Positions 1-6,650 of a stretch of DNA of 8,139 bases are shown here, in pieces. Below the pieces are notes generated by a model. The model was not told the DNA's origin. It saw only the letters and a program-made list of their open reading frames with translations, and did no database searches. A program made the translations under genes and the position numbers. The stretch comes from Parcubacteria group bacterium (GTDB lineage Bacteria > Patescibacteriota > Minisyncoccia > Phycocordibacterales > Phycocordibacteraceae), in NCBI GenBank assembly GCA_028286505.1, contig JAQBRK010000003.1, forward strand, positions 1 through 8,139, written 5' to 3'. The stretch's first letter is position 1, and the number at the start of each line of letters is the position of its first letter.

Positions 1-1877
<1,877 letters not shown>

Positions 1878-1982
1878 GTGTTTTCATGCTAACCATTTCG
1901 AAGCGGCGGGTTCGGTCGTGGTGCCCTTCTCGTGTCTACACCTCATTCGTAGAGTATTCAGTATGGTCCCAAATTCGAGGCG

Positions 1983-2040
1983 TTCTCAAGCGAAGGCATG
2001 AATCGTACTCATAGTACGGTGAATGCCTGAGCGACGAGAA
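1983..2040 (-). promoter_or_regulatory. Large stem-loop in the rpoB leader
   Basis: On the minus strand AGGCAT (2023-2028) pairs with ATGCCT (1994-1999), an inner CGTAC pairs with GTACG around a TATGA loop, and an outer TTCTC (2036-2040) pairs with GAGAA (1983-1987), with internal loops between. It would sit about 10 nt from the 5' end of a transcript started at the 2057-2062 box. Its role is unknown; 5'-end protection or autogenous control of rpoB are possible. Confidence 0.4.
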
Positions 2041-2056
2041 CAACACTGAGGATGGG

Positions 2057-2062
2057 ATTATA
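2057..2062 (-). promoter_or_regulatory. Candidate -10 box (proximal rpoB promoter)
   Basis: A perfect TATAAT on the minus strand, about 180 bases before the rpoB start. No good -35 hexamer lies 16-18 bases upstream (GCGTTT at spacing 17), so it rests on the -10 alone. Confidence 0.4.
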
Positions 2063-2084
2063 CTGGATGCTCTTGGTATAAACG

Positions 2085-2114
2085 CCAAAAGGGCTCGGGT
2101 AAACGCCACGAGCC
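2085..2114 (-). terminator. Terminator-like or attenuator hairpin upstream of rpoB
   Basis: On the minus strand GGCTCG-T-GG pairs with CC-CGAGCC around a CGTTTA loop (8 bp with one bulged T), followed directly by CTTTTGG. It lies between the distal promoter and the proximal -10 box, so it could end a short transcript of about 180 nt or attenuate rpoB. The T-run is short. Confidence 0.4.
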
Positions 2115-2137
2115 GCATCCCTCGTTATTCGAGATGC
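2115..2137 (-). other. Small hairpin directly upstream of the attenuator-like stem
   Basis: On the minus strand GCAT and CTCG pair with CGAG and ATGC around an AATAA loop, with a GG bulge. It abuts the stem at 2092-2114 without a gap, so the two may stack in one RNA. Confidence 0.35.
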
Positions 2138-2278
2138 TGTTTATAAGTTTCTTCGAATCTTGCTCCCTGCGCTTCGCTCGCAAACGAATCTTCGATTCCT
2201 TTGTCTCGCTCCGCTTGGTAGTAAAACCCTCATTTTTGCCCTTGCCCCTTTCCCCCGTTACGCAATCTTTGTTCTTGT

Positions 2279-2307
2279 AGAATACGCGCCCCGTGGAAGG
2301 GCGTCAA
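2279..2307 (-). promoter_or_regulatory. Sigma70-type promoter, distal rpoB leader or small RNA
   Basis: On the minus strand TTGACG (2302-2307), a 17-base spacer and TATTCT (2279-2284). It lies after the terminator of the preceding gene and about 400 bases before rpoB, with no gene directly behind it. Confidence 0.6.
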
Positions 2308-2340
2308 GCGAGTAATCCCCTTTTCTTCATGTGCAAGGTG

Positions 2341-2371
2341 AAAGGCCCGCCAGTCTTGCGACGGCGGGCCC
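2341..2371 (-). terminator. Terminator of membrane-protein gene C
   Basis: An 8-bp perfect GC stem, GGCCCGCC (2344-2351) with GGCGGGCC (2363-2370), about 25 bases after the stop codon at 2395. The minus-strand T-run is only TTT; the plus-strand side is CTTTT, so it could work in both directions. Confidence 0.65.
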
Positions 2372-2394
2372 TTTTGGGTCACTTTTTGGGTGTT

Positions 2395-2898
2395 TTAGAC
2401 CCGTTTGTCGACGTTGTCGCCAGGTCGGTAGTCGTCCGGGAGCTCATGAAGAGGTCCTTTTCCGACATGCCTAAGACGCGGTTGAAGGTTGATTGGGGGC
2501 GGACCGGGAGGCGGACGACGGCGAGGACGGTCGTTTTCGATTTCCGTGATATGCCGATCGGCTGCATGAGCGAGCCATGACATAAAAAGCGTGATGGGAA
2601 TGAGCGACGCGAACGAAACTTCCCACCATCTGACTTGACCGATTGCTCCGAAGAGCCCGAACACCAGAAGAATGCCGGCCGGCCGGAGCAAAATCTCCCC
2701 ACTTTTTCGATTGAAGCGGAAGGTCACGAGCGATACAGCAAAGAAGAAGATGCCGAGCCCGCCAACGACGGCCGTTATCTGGAGCAGGAATTGCCCCACG
2801 ATGGGATCATGTCGATCAATTCCAAGCACGAGGCCGCACAGACTTGGAATCATTATGAAGCAGGCTGCGGCGACCATAACCGTGTACGAGAATTTCAT
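2395..2898 (-). CDS. Four-TM membrane protein C, paralogue of E, with Pro/Arg-rich tail
   Basis: No family recognised. The 167-residue protein has four likely membrane segments (about 5-27, 35-59, 70-88, 95-112) and a charged C-terminal tail from residue 114 containing RPRRRPPPGPPP (124-135). A loop after the first segment reads GIDRHDPIVGQFL at 26-38, followed by IT at 41-42. The protein at 3542-3919 has GISRTDPQVGTFL at the same positions, and both have a WE pair before the last segment, so the two are paralogues. The start at ATG 2896-2898 is chosen because GGGGAA lies 8 bases upstream; a longer frame to 2958 would add 20 residues without a ribosome site. It has its own terminator. A sensor, transporter accessory or envelope role cannot be told apart from sequence. 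Confidence 0.75.
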   Translation of the reverse strand: MKFSYTVMVAAACFIMIPSLCGLVLGIDRHDPIVGQFLLQITAVVGGLGIFFFAVSLVTFRFNRKSGEILLRPAGILLVFGLFGAIGQVRWWEVSFASLIPITLFMSWLAHAADRHITEIENDRPRRRPPPGPPPINLQPRLRHVGKGPLHELPDDYRPGDNVDKRV

Positions 2899-2921
2899 CT
2901 GTAATTCCCCGAAAATGAGCT

Positions 2922-2935
2922 GGTGCGAACGCACC
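2922..2935 (-). other. Hairpin in the 5' leader of gene C
   Basis: GGTGC and GCACC pair around a four-base loop, between the candidate promoter and the Shine-Dalgarno of gene C. It may protect or regulate the leader. Confidence 0.3.
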
Positions 2936-2949
2936 GTTAAACAGCCAAT

Positions 2950-2978
2950 ACAATGCATTATTTTTCTGCTTGTGTCAA
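2950..2978 (-). promoter_or_regulatory. Candidate promoter of gene C (good -35, poor -10)
   Basis: A perfect TTGACA (2973-2978) on the minus strand. The hexamer at 17-base spacing is CATTGT, a weak -10. The true -10 may lie slightly downstream. Confidence 0.35.
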
Positions 2979-2987
2979 AACGAATAT

Positions 2988-3022
2988 GAAAAAGGACCCC
3001 ACCGAATGAACGGCAGGGCCCC
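2988..3022 (-). terminator. Terminator of gene D
   Basis: An 11-bp stem including G-T pairs: GGGGCCCTGCCG with CGGTGGGGTCC around a TTCATT loop, followed on the minus strand by TTTTTC. It lies about 34 bases after the stop codon of gene D. Confidence 0.75.
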
Positions 3023-3055
3023 AGATTTCCTTAGCGAGCGGATGCTCGCGCCAGG

Positions 3056-3349
3056 TTACTTATTGTTGACGGCCTTGATGGTCGAGGGGTCGCCCACCTT
3101 GGACAGCCGGTTGAAGATGACACCGATCACCCATCCGCCCACGGTCGCCGAGGCGACATAAAGCGTCCAGTGGTGATCTTGCAGGACGAGACCGAAAAGT
3201 GTCACGAGCAGCGAGCCCACGACGACTTCCGTCACGAACTCGTGACGACGCTTCCACCCCAACTGGACGCCATGCGTCCAAAGAAAGATGAGGATGGCTG
3301 CGCACACGCCCAGCACAAACGCCAGCAATTGATGATTCCCGGATGACAT
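3056..3349 (-). CDS. Three-TM small membrane protein D
   Basis: No family recognised. The 97-residue protein has three likely membrane segments (about 7-24, 40-57, 61-79) joined by a basic loop (GWKRRHEF, 31-38) and a short QDHHW turn (57-61), and ends in a polar tail KVGDPSTIKAVNNK. The ATG at 3347-3349 is chosen over the longer frame to 3436 because GGGAAG lies just upstream and because the strong promoter at 3408-3436 lies inside the longer frame. It sits between paralogues C and E but does not share their DPxVG pattern. It is a single transcription unit with its own promoter and terminator. Confidence 0.75.
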   Translation of the reverse strand: MSSGNHQLLAFVLGVCAAILIFLWTHGVQLGWKRRHEFVTEVVVGSLLVTLFGLVLQDHHWTLYVASATVGGWVIGVIFNRLSKVGDPSTIKAVNNK

Positions 3350-3407
3350 GTGACTTCCCTCTGTATCGTGCAAATCGACTTCCTGACGTTCGGCAGGCTC
3401 ACCGTAT

Positions 3408-3436
3408 AGTATACAACAGGGCGTTCTTAAAGTCAA
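3408..3436 (-). promoter_or_regulatory. Strong sigma70-type promoter of gene D
   Basis: TTGACT (3431-3436), a 17-base spacer and TATACT (3408-3413) on the minus strand, giving a leader of about 50 nt before the gene D start. Confidence 0.85.
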
Positions 3437-3454
3437 TATTGGCGATAGAGAAAG

Positions 3455-3483
3455 CGAAGACCTACCGTTGTGACAACGATGGG
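3455..3483 (-). terminator. Possible weak terminator of gene E
   Basis: On the minus strand CCATCGTTG pairs with CAACGGT(A)GG around a TCA loop, followed by TCTTCGCTTTCTC, which is only loosely T-rich. It lies 60 bases after the gene E stop codon. Confidence 0.35.
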
Positions 3484-3541
3484 CCTGGAGTGCGTGCCGA
3501 TGGAAACATGGCCGAAATGAACGGCTTCTTTGCAGACGAGG

Positions 3542-3919
3542 CTATTCGCCAGTGTCCTTTTTGTAACGTTCGTTCTGTTTCTGCAGTTTGTGAACGAAAA
3601 AACAGCAGAGCAGGACGACGAAGAAGAAAGGTTCCCAGTAGGTATACCGAGCAATCACGATGAGCAGAGCCATCAGCCAGGTGAGCATCGGGGTGATCAT
3701 TTCGGTCAGGCTCTCTTTGGTTGCCTTCTCTTCCTTTGCCGTGATGAAAACCGAATCGATGAAGAACATGAGACCCACGACGGCGAGGAAGCCGGTAATA
3801 ATCCACAGGAACGTGCCGACCTGCGGGTCTGTCCGACTGATACCGTGGACTCGGCTATAGCAGTACGGAAGAACGGCGAGCAGAGCTGCAACGCCGGCGA
3901 AGATGCGCGTATAGATCAT
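3542..3919 (-). CDS. Four-TM membrane protein E, paralogue of C
   Basis: No family recognised. The 125-residue protein has four likely membrane segments (about 5-20, 38-58, 73-92, 97-110) and a short basic tail (HKLQKQNERYKK). The loop GISRTDPQVGTFL at 26-38 with IT at 41-42 matches protein C position for position, and WEP at 95-97 matches WWE in C. It lacks the long Pro/Arg tail of C. The start at ATG 3917-3919 is chosen because AGGGAAC lies just upstream; the longer frame to 3967 adds 16 residues with no ribosome site. A near-consensus promoter lies 60-90 bases upstream. A role in the envelope is likely, but nothing more specific can be said. Confidence 0.75.
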   Translation of the reverse strand: MIYTRIFAGVAALLAVLPYCYSRVHGISRTDPQVGTFLWIITGFLAVVGLMFFIDSVFITAKEEKATKESLTEMITPMLTWLMALLIVIARYTYWEPFFFVVLLCCFFVHKLQKQNERYKKDTGE

Positions 3920-3978
3920 GGCATAGTTCCCTATTGCAAAATGTGCGAGGTGCGAGGGCACGCTCATTACCTACCACG

Positions 3979-4007
3979 ACTATACACACAATAGACCATA
4001 TTGTCAA
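3979..4007 (-). promoter_or_regulatory. Strong sigma70-type promoter of gene E
   Basis: TTGACA (4002-4007), a 17-base spacer and TATAGT (3979-3984) on the minus strand. Its -35 box overlaps the T-rich tail of the preceding terminator. Confidence 0.88.
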
Positions 4008-4038
4008 ATACAATCAGCCCCGCCGGTGGGCGGGGCTG
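4008..4038 (-). terminator. Terminator of gene A
   Basis: A 10-bp perfect stem, CAGCCCCGCC (4015-4024) with GGCGGGGCTG (4029-4038), and a 4-base loop, starting 6 bases after the gene A stop codon. The minus-strand tail is ATTGTATTTG, running straight into the -35 of the next promoter. Confidence 0.8.
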
Positions 4039-4044
4039 AGAGGA

Positions 4045-4590
4045 CTAGAACAAAGCTTCAAGTGCTTCAAAATCCCTATGGTAGTCGGCGCCGTCCTCCG
4101 GAGAGCGGAAACGGTAGATACCATGACCCTTCTCGTTTGAGAGGTAGTCGTGATGCCACCAGCTGTGCCCGTCCGCTACGGCCACGTGCACGCGCGGTAG
4201 CTCTTTTTCATAGCGCGGCGGTATCGCCTTCCGGTCATAGGGCTCGACGAACCCTTCGTCGTAGGTCGCCGCTCCGTCATAGAGACGCAACCAATTGCCA
4301 AGGATGACTTTGCAGCTAGTCGTATCGTGTTTGCGCAAGAAAAGCGACCGGGCTGCGTGCAGCTTGCGCAGCAGGTAGCCGCCTTCGTCTTCATTACTCA
4401 GATAGAGATACACGGTCGACTCGGCATTCTTGAACAGTTGCTCGAGAATGCACAGAACCGTAGCCGTGTCCGGTGCAGTATTCGGAGGCGTTTCCCCTTT
4501 TCCGCTCGCGAGGTACGAGATGTAGTTCTCGTTGCAGGCGAGCCGAATGACATTCGAGGGTGCGGGAAGCAGAGGCTGTGCAGAAAGCAT
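4045..4590 (-). CDS. Hypothetical protein A, soluble, possible PLD-like fold without HKD motif
   Basis: Family not recognised. The 181-residue protein has no signal peptide or membrane segment. Residues 44-60 (helix then STVYLYLS) and 62-98 (helix LLRKLHAARSLFLRKH then CKVILGN) alternate as in the first half of a phospholipase-D-like domain. The C-terminus has VHVAVADGHSWWHH (134-147) and a helix DYHRDFEALEALF. No HxK(x4)D motif is present, so phosphodiesterase activity is not predicted. Protein B follows the same order of elements, so A and B may be distant relatives, but identity is low. AGGAA precedes the ATG at 4588-4590. It has its own promoter, sharing a 28-base element with the promoter of B, and its own strong terminator. 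Confidence 0.7.
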   Translation of the reverse strand: MLSAQPLLPAPSNVIRLACNENYISYLASGKGETPPNTAPDTATVLCILEQLFKNAESTVYLYLSNEDEGGYLLRKLHAARSLFLRKHDTTSCKVILGNWLRLYDGAATYDEGFVEPYDRKAIPPRYEKELPRVHVAVADGHSWWHHDYLSNEKGHGIYRFRSPEDGADYHRDFEALEALF

Positions 4591-4625
4591 GATGCGATTC
4601 CTACAAATAACTGTGAGCTGAATGG

Positions 4626-4655
4626 ACTATACCGTCTTTTTATTATTTTTCCAGT
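4626..4655 (-). promoter_or_regulatory. Promoter region of gene A with 28-base repeat of the trmD tail
   Basis: The -10 box TATAGT (4626-4631) lies 35 bases before the gene A start. The segment 4628-4655 matches 5371-5398 at 26 of 28 bases. In the other copy this segment encodes the last residues of TrmD (WKNKKKKV, stop); here the same frame reads WKNNKKTV, stop. No good -35 hexamer is visible in either copy. Confidence 0.55.
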
Positions 4656-4658
4656 AGC

Positions 4659-4689
4659 AAAAAAGCCCGCTCCGTTTAGGGGGCGGGCC
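4659..4689 (-). terminator. Terminator of gene B
   Basis: GCCCGC pairs with GCGGGC, extended by two further pairs, around a CTAAAC-type loop, followed on the minus strand by TTTTTTG. It lies about 24 bases after the gene B stop codon. Confidence 0.82.
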
Positions 4690-4712
4690 TTCTTCTTGTT
4701 TGTGGTCAGCGT

Positions 4713-5339
4713 TCAGAGCGGGATGTCGCGCGCCGTTCCCGGAGAAGGCGGGGAGCCGAACCGAGCGACATTTCGGTCGAACATTTTCCGCAGAAGGGTG
4801 GTCGTGTCCGCGTCGCAGAATTCGACGATGCCGTCGATGATGGAGCACTTGTTCGGGTCTGCGAATGCATGACGCCAGCACGCATCTTCGGTGTCGGTCT
4901 CGACGTGAACGAAGCGGGTGAGCGGCATATCGGTCTTCGGCGTGGGCAGCAGGGTTATCCGGGAAACGTGTTCCGGACGGACCGCACCCTTGGCGAACTG
5001 AGCGAATGCTTGCGGCTGGAAGGCCGGATCGTCGCTCATGATCACCACTTTTCCGTCGGGATAGTTCTCGAGGAACAGGGCGATTGCCCTGCGCACCGGG
5101 TACGAATAGAAGATTTCCTTCGGAAGCGTGGAGCCGTAGATACGAATTCTGCTGCGTGCAAGTTCGATGAGTTCACCTATGGCGACGCCGGTCGACTGAA
5201 TGCGCCGCGCCGACAATGCGTCTTTGGTTTCGTCGAACGCGGGACGCATCACGCGCCCATAGGTTCGTGCGGTCTCCTCGCGAGCGGTTAGTCTCGGAGC
5301 GGGGCCGAGTATGCTGTTGACAAGGTCTTTCAAGCCCAT
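4713..5339 (-). CDS. Hypothetical protein B, soluble, PLD-like layout without HKD motif
   Basis: Family not assigned with confidence. The 208-residue protein has no membrane segment. After an N-terminal helix (1-11) and a charged linker comes VAIGELIELARSRIRIYGS (52-70), then a helix VRRAIALFLENYPDG (82-96) and strand KVVIMSD (97-103), the usual opening of phospholipase-D-like domains. Later are ITLLPTP, RFVHVETD (142-149), CWRHAFADPN (154-163) and a final helix DTTTLLRKMFDRNVARF. The HxK(x4)D motif is missing, so a binding rather than catalytic role is more likely. The start at ATG 5337-5339 is chosen for the strong GGGAGG six bases upstream rather than a start at 5360. The gene follows trmD by 30 bases and has a -10 box on the trmD stop codon and its own terminator. 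Confidence 0.72.
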   Translation of the reverse strand: MGLKDLVNSILGPAPRLTAREETARTYGRVMRPAFDETKDALSARRIQSTGVAIGELIELARSRIRIYGSTLPKEIFYSYPVRRAIALFLENYPDGKVVIMSDDPAFQPQAFAQFAKGAVRPEHVSRITLLPTPKTDMPLTRFVHVETDTEDACWRHAFADPNKCSIIDGIVEFCDADTTTLLRKMFDRNVARFGSPPSPGTARDIPL

Positions 5340-5368
5340 GACGGCCTCCCTAAAAAACACCAGTACGT

Positions 5369-5398
5369 ATTATACCTTCTTTTTCTTATTTTTCCAGT
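5369..5398 (-). promoter_or_regulatory. Promoter of gene B, embedded in the trmD 3' end
   Basis: TATAAT (5369-5374) overlaps the trmD stop codon and gives a leader of about 20 nt before gene B. The A-rich upstream part (5371-5398) codes for the Lys-rich TrmD tail and recurs at 4628-4655. The -35 region (CTGGAA at 17-base spacing) is poor, so this is probably a secondary promoter within the operon. Confidence 0.5.
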
Positions 5399-6056
5399 CT
5401 TCGATTAGGGCGTGGTTTCCGGTAAGGAGTACGGTGGGAACCTTATAGGTCTTCCCTTCCCAGGTAAGGGATTCCGGACGCGTATAGACCGCAGGCGAAG
5501 CAGTCCGACGCTCCTCTACCGATTCGTCTTTACCAAGCACTCCGGGAATGCGACGCGTAACCGCGTCGATAATGGCCATCGCGGGAATTTCCGCTCCCGT
5601 GAGCGTTGCCGCGCCTACCGAGTAATTCTTAACGGTACCGAACGATTTCAATATGGAAAAGGCGCGCTCGTCGATGCCTTCATAGCGGCCCGAGACCAGG
5701 ACGACATCGTCGAACTTGGCGAGCTTGTCGGCTTCGACATTAGTAAACGCGGGTGCGGAGGGCGAGAACCACACGAGCGCTATCTTTCCTTTTCGGCGTG
5801 CGAGGGACTTCTTTACCGCGCGCACTATCGGGAGCGCGGTCATGACCATGCCGGGGCCGCCGCCATACGGGCGCTCGTCTACTTTTTTATACGCGAATGC
5901 GTTCCCTTTCTTGTCGGCCGGAAGCGCGACGAAGTCGCGCGGATTCCGGTAATCCACCGAAATCTTCTTATTCGTACGTGCGCGCCCAAGCACCGATGCG
6001 TTCAAATAGGCATCGCAGGCTTCAGGAAACAGCGTGATGATATGAAAGCGCAGCAC
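5370..6056 (-). CDS. trmD: tRNA (guanine(37)-N1)-methyltransferase TrmD, divergent and short
   Basis: TrmD uses SAM to methylate G37 next to the anticodon in tRNAs for Leu, Pro and Arg, preventing +1 frameshifts. Motifs in the 228 residues: FHIITLFPE (4-12), VDERPYGGGPGM (59-70), SPSAPAF (98-104), SGRYEGIDER (122-131), LTGAEIPAM (152-160), DAVTRRIPGVLG (164-175), YTRPE (191-195), GNHALIEDW (213-221). It stops just after GNHALIEDW, so the usual C-terminal helices are missing and the end is KNKKKKV. The knot loop reads SVGAATLTGAE where E. coli has SIGDYVLSGGE. Counting from Arg168 (E. coli Arg154), the residue matching catalytic Asp169 is Arg183, in SVEERR. The start is GTG at 6054-6056, 8 bases after the upstream stop codon, with no Shine-Dalgarno. 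A second, broken trmD start lies at 6561-6650. Confidence 0.95.
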   Translation of the reverse strand: MLRFHIITLFPEACDAYLNASVLGRARTNKKISVDYRNPRDFVALPADKKGNAFAYKKVDERPYGGGPGMVMTALPIVRAVKKSLARRKGKIALVWFSPSAPAFTNVEADKLAKFDDVVLVSGRYEGIDERAFSILKSFGTVKNYSVGAATLTGAEIPAMAIIDAVTRRIPGVLGKDESVEERRTASPAVYTRPESLTWEGKTYKVPTVLLTGNHALIEDWKNKKKKV

Positions 6057-6064
6057 GGAAAGAA

Positions 6065-6553
6065 TTACAGAACTTTAAAGTTCCCGCGGAATGCCGGAGC
6101 TTCTGCCGTCGGCTCGCCCAACTCGCCTGCCATAAGGTCGTACCCGCCGTCTTCGTTCGCGAACACCCCTATCTCGTCACCGCTACCTGCCCAGTAGCAC
6201 TGAACCGCGGAAAGCTCTCCCGCAAGCAGTCCCTTACCATCAAGGCTTCCTGACACTCTGATTTCCTTGCATGTCCCCGCATACGTTCCTGCTACGCGCG
6301 TCTTGCCATCTACCGTTACGGAAACGCGTGCATGCGGCATGCCCGTTGCATCTTCTGCCAGCGGAGCGATGGTCCATCGTATGTCGTGAGAAACGAGTTT
6401 GCCTGCGGGCGCCGCAGGTACGCTTGCAGTGGTCGTGGTAGTTGCCGTTTCAGTCGTCGTTACGGGGGCGACTGCGCGCGAGGTCATGAACGCGTATGCT
6501 CCGAACACGACGACGATAAGCACCAGAATGCCGATGGCGATGTTTTTGGTCAT
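6065..6553 (-). CDS. N-terminally anchored hypothetical protein F with Thr/Ala linker
   Basis: Function unknown. The 162 residues hold one N-terminal membrane segment (about 4-23, MTKNIAIGILVLIVVVFGAY), a Thr/Ala/Pro linker (24-50) and a probably extracytoplasmic beta-rich domain (51-162). That domain has two cysteines, Cys95 (GTYAGTCKEI) and Cys119 (VQCYWAGSGDEIGVF), which could form a disulfide, and ends GNFKVL. The segment GMPHARVSVTVDGKTRVAGTY precedes the first Cys. Proteins of this general layout are, as far as I recall, frequent in Parcubacteria, but no function is known to me. The ATG at 6551-6553 is chosen because the membrane segment follows directly; a longer frame to 6595 is less likely. 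It lies 7 bases after the stop of the trmD fragment and 8 before trmD. Confidence 0.8.
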   Translation of the reverse strand: MTKNIAIGILVLIVVVFGAYAFMTSRAVAPVTTTETATTTTTASVPAAPAGKLVSHDIRWTIAPLAEDATGMPHARVSVTVDGKTRVAGTYAGTCKEIRVSGSLDGKGLLAGELSAVQCYWAGSGDEIGVFANEDGGYDLMAGELGEPTAEAPAFRGNFKVL

Positions 6554-6559
6554 GTTCCC

Positions 6560-6565
6560 ATTATA
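6560..6565 (-). promoter_or_regulatory. -10 box six bases before gene F (possible leaderless start)
   Basis: TATAAT in GCTATAAT on the minus strand, six bases before the ATG, so transcription would start at or very near the start codon. TTGGTA lies upstream at a 19-base spacing, inside the trmD fragment. The same arrangement stands before the editing-domain gene. Confidence 0.4.
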
Positions 6566-6650
6566 GCCCTTCGGTGGCGTCGAGTACCAACGCATTCAGA
6601 TAGGCGTCGCAGGCTTCCGGGAAAAGCGTAATTATATGAAAGCGGATCAT
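6561..6650 (-). pseudogene. 5' fragment of a second trmD copy (29 codons, then stop)
   Basis: The frame starts MIRFHIITLFPEACDAYLNA and runs on to LVLDATEGL and a TAA at 6561-6563. The first 23 codons match the start of the intact trmD at all but two residues after the start codon (Ile2/Leu2, Leu21/Ser21), yet 11 codons differ silently. Beyond codon 23 homology ends. Its ATG overlaps the TGA of the upstream editing-domain gene (ATGA), the classic coupled arrangement, so this looks like the original trmD start, cut off when gene F and another trmD copy arrived. It may still be translated as a short coupling peptide leading to gene F. Confidence 0.85.

Larger units (their letters stand above)
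1878..2394 (-). other. Long gene-free leader and intergenic region upstream of rpoB
   Basis: These 517 bases contain no convincing gene on either strand. Read on the minus strand they hold, in order, a terminator for the upstream membrane-protein gene, a good promoter (2279-2307), a purine-rich stretch (GGGGGAAAGGGGCAAGGG), a segment with short repeated strings (CGAATCTT twice in plus orientation, and related CGCTTCGCTCGC-type strings), two adjacent hairpins (2115-2137 and 2092-2114), a TATAAT box (2057-2062) and a large stem-loop (1983-2040). A 30-codon ATG frame at 2141-2233 is very Arg-rich and has no recognisable features, so it is not called. The region may be a regulated rpoB leader, a small RNA gene followed by a separate rpoB promoter, or both. 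Confidence 0.6.

Noticed and set aside
1936..2118. A 60-codon minus-strand frame before rpoB
   Set aside because: It runs through the stem-loop and the -10 box, has no ribosome site and no recognisable protein features.
2150..2220. Possible tRNA or CRISPR-like repeats from TTCGAA and CGAATCTT strings in the rpoB leader
   Set aside because: No cloverleaf, T-arm GGTTCRANNCC or regular repeat spacing is present; the repeats are only 8 bases long and occur twice.
2141..2233. A 30-codon Arg-rich minus-strand frame in the rpoB leader behind a purine-rich stretch
   Set aside because: About a third of the residues are Arg, there is no motif, and the DNA consists of short repeated strings more like structured RNA or spacer.
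2395..2958. The longer versions of genes C, D, E, B and F using upstream start codons
   Set aside because: The shorter starts have Shine-Dalgarno sites or membrane segments directly behind them, and the extensions of D, E and B run across or towards promoters.
4327..4872. A 181-codon plus-strand frame across genes A and B
   Set aside because: It crosses a terminator, a promoter and two opposing genes and shows no protein motif.
4045..5339. A and B as active phospholipase-D nucleases or a toxin system
   Set aside because: Neither has the HxK(x4)D catalytic motif, and nothing nearby looks like an antitoxin or defence gene.
5412..6197. A 261-codon plus-strand frame across trmD and gene F
   Set aside because: It is antisense to two supported genes and spans the boundary between them, with no recognisable domain or ribosome site.
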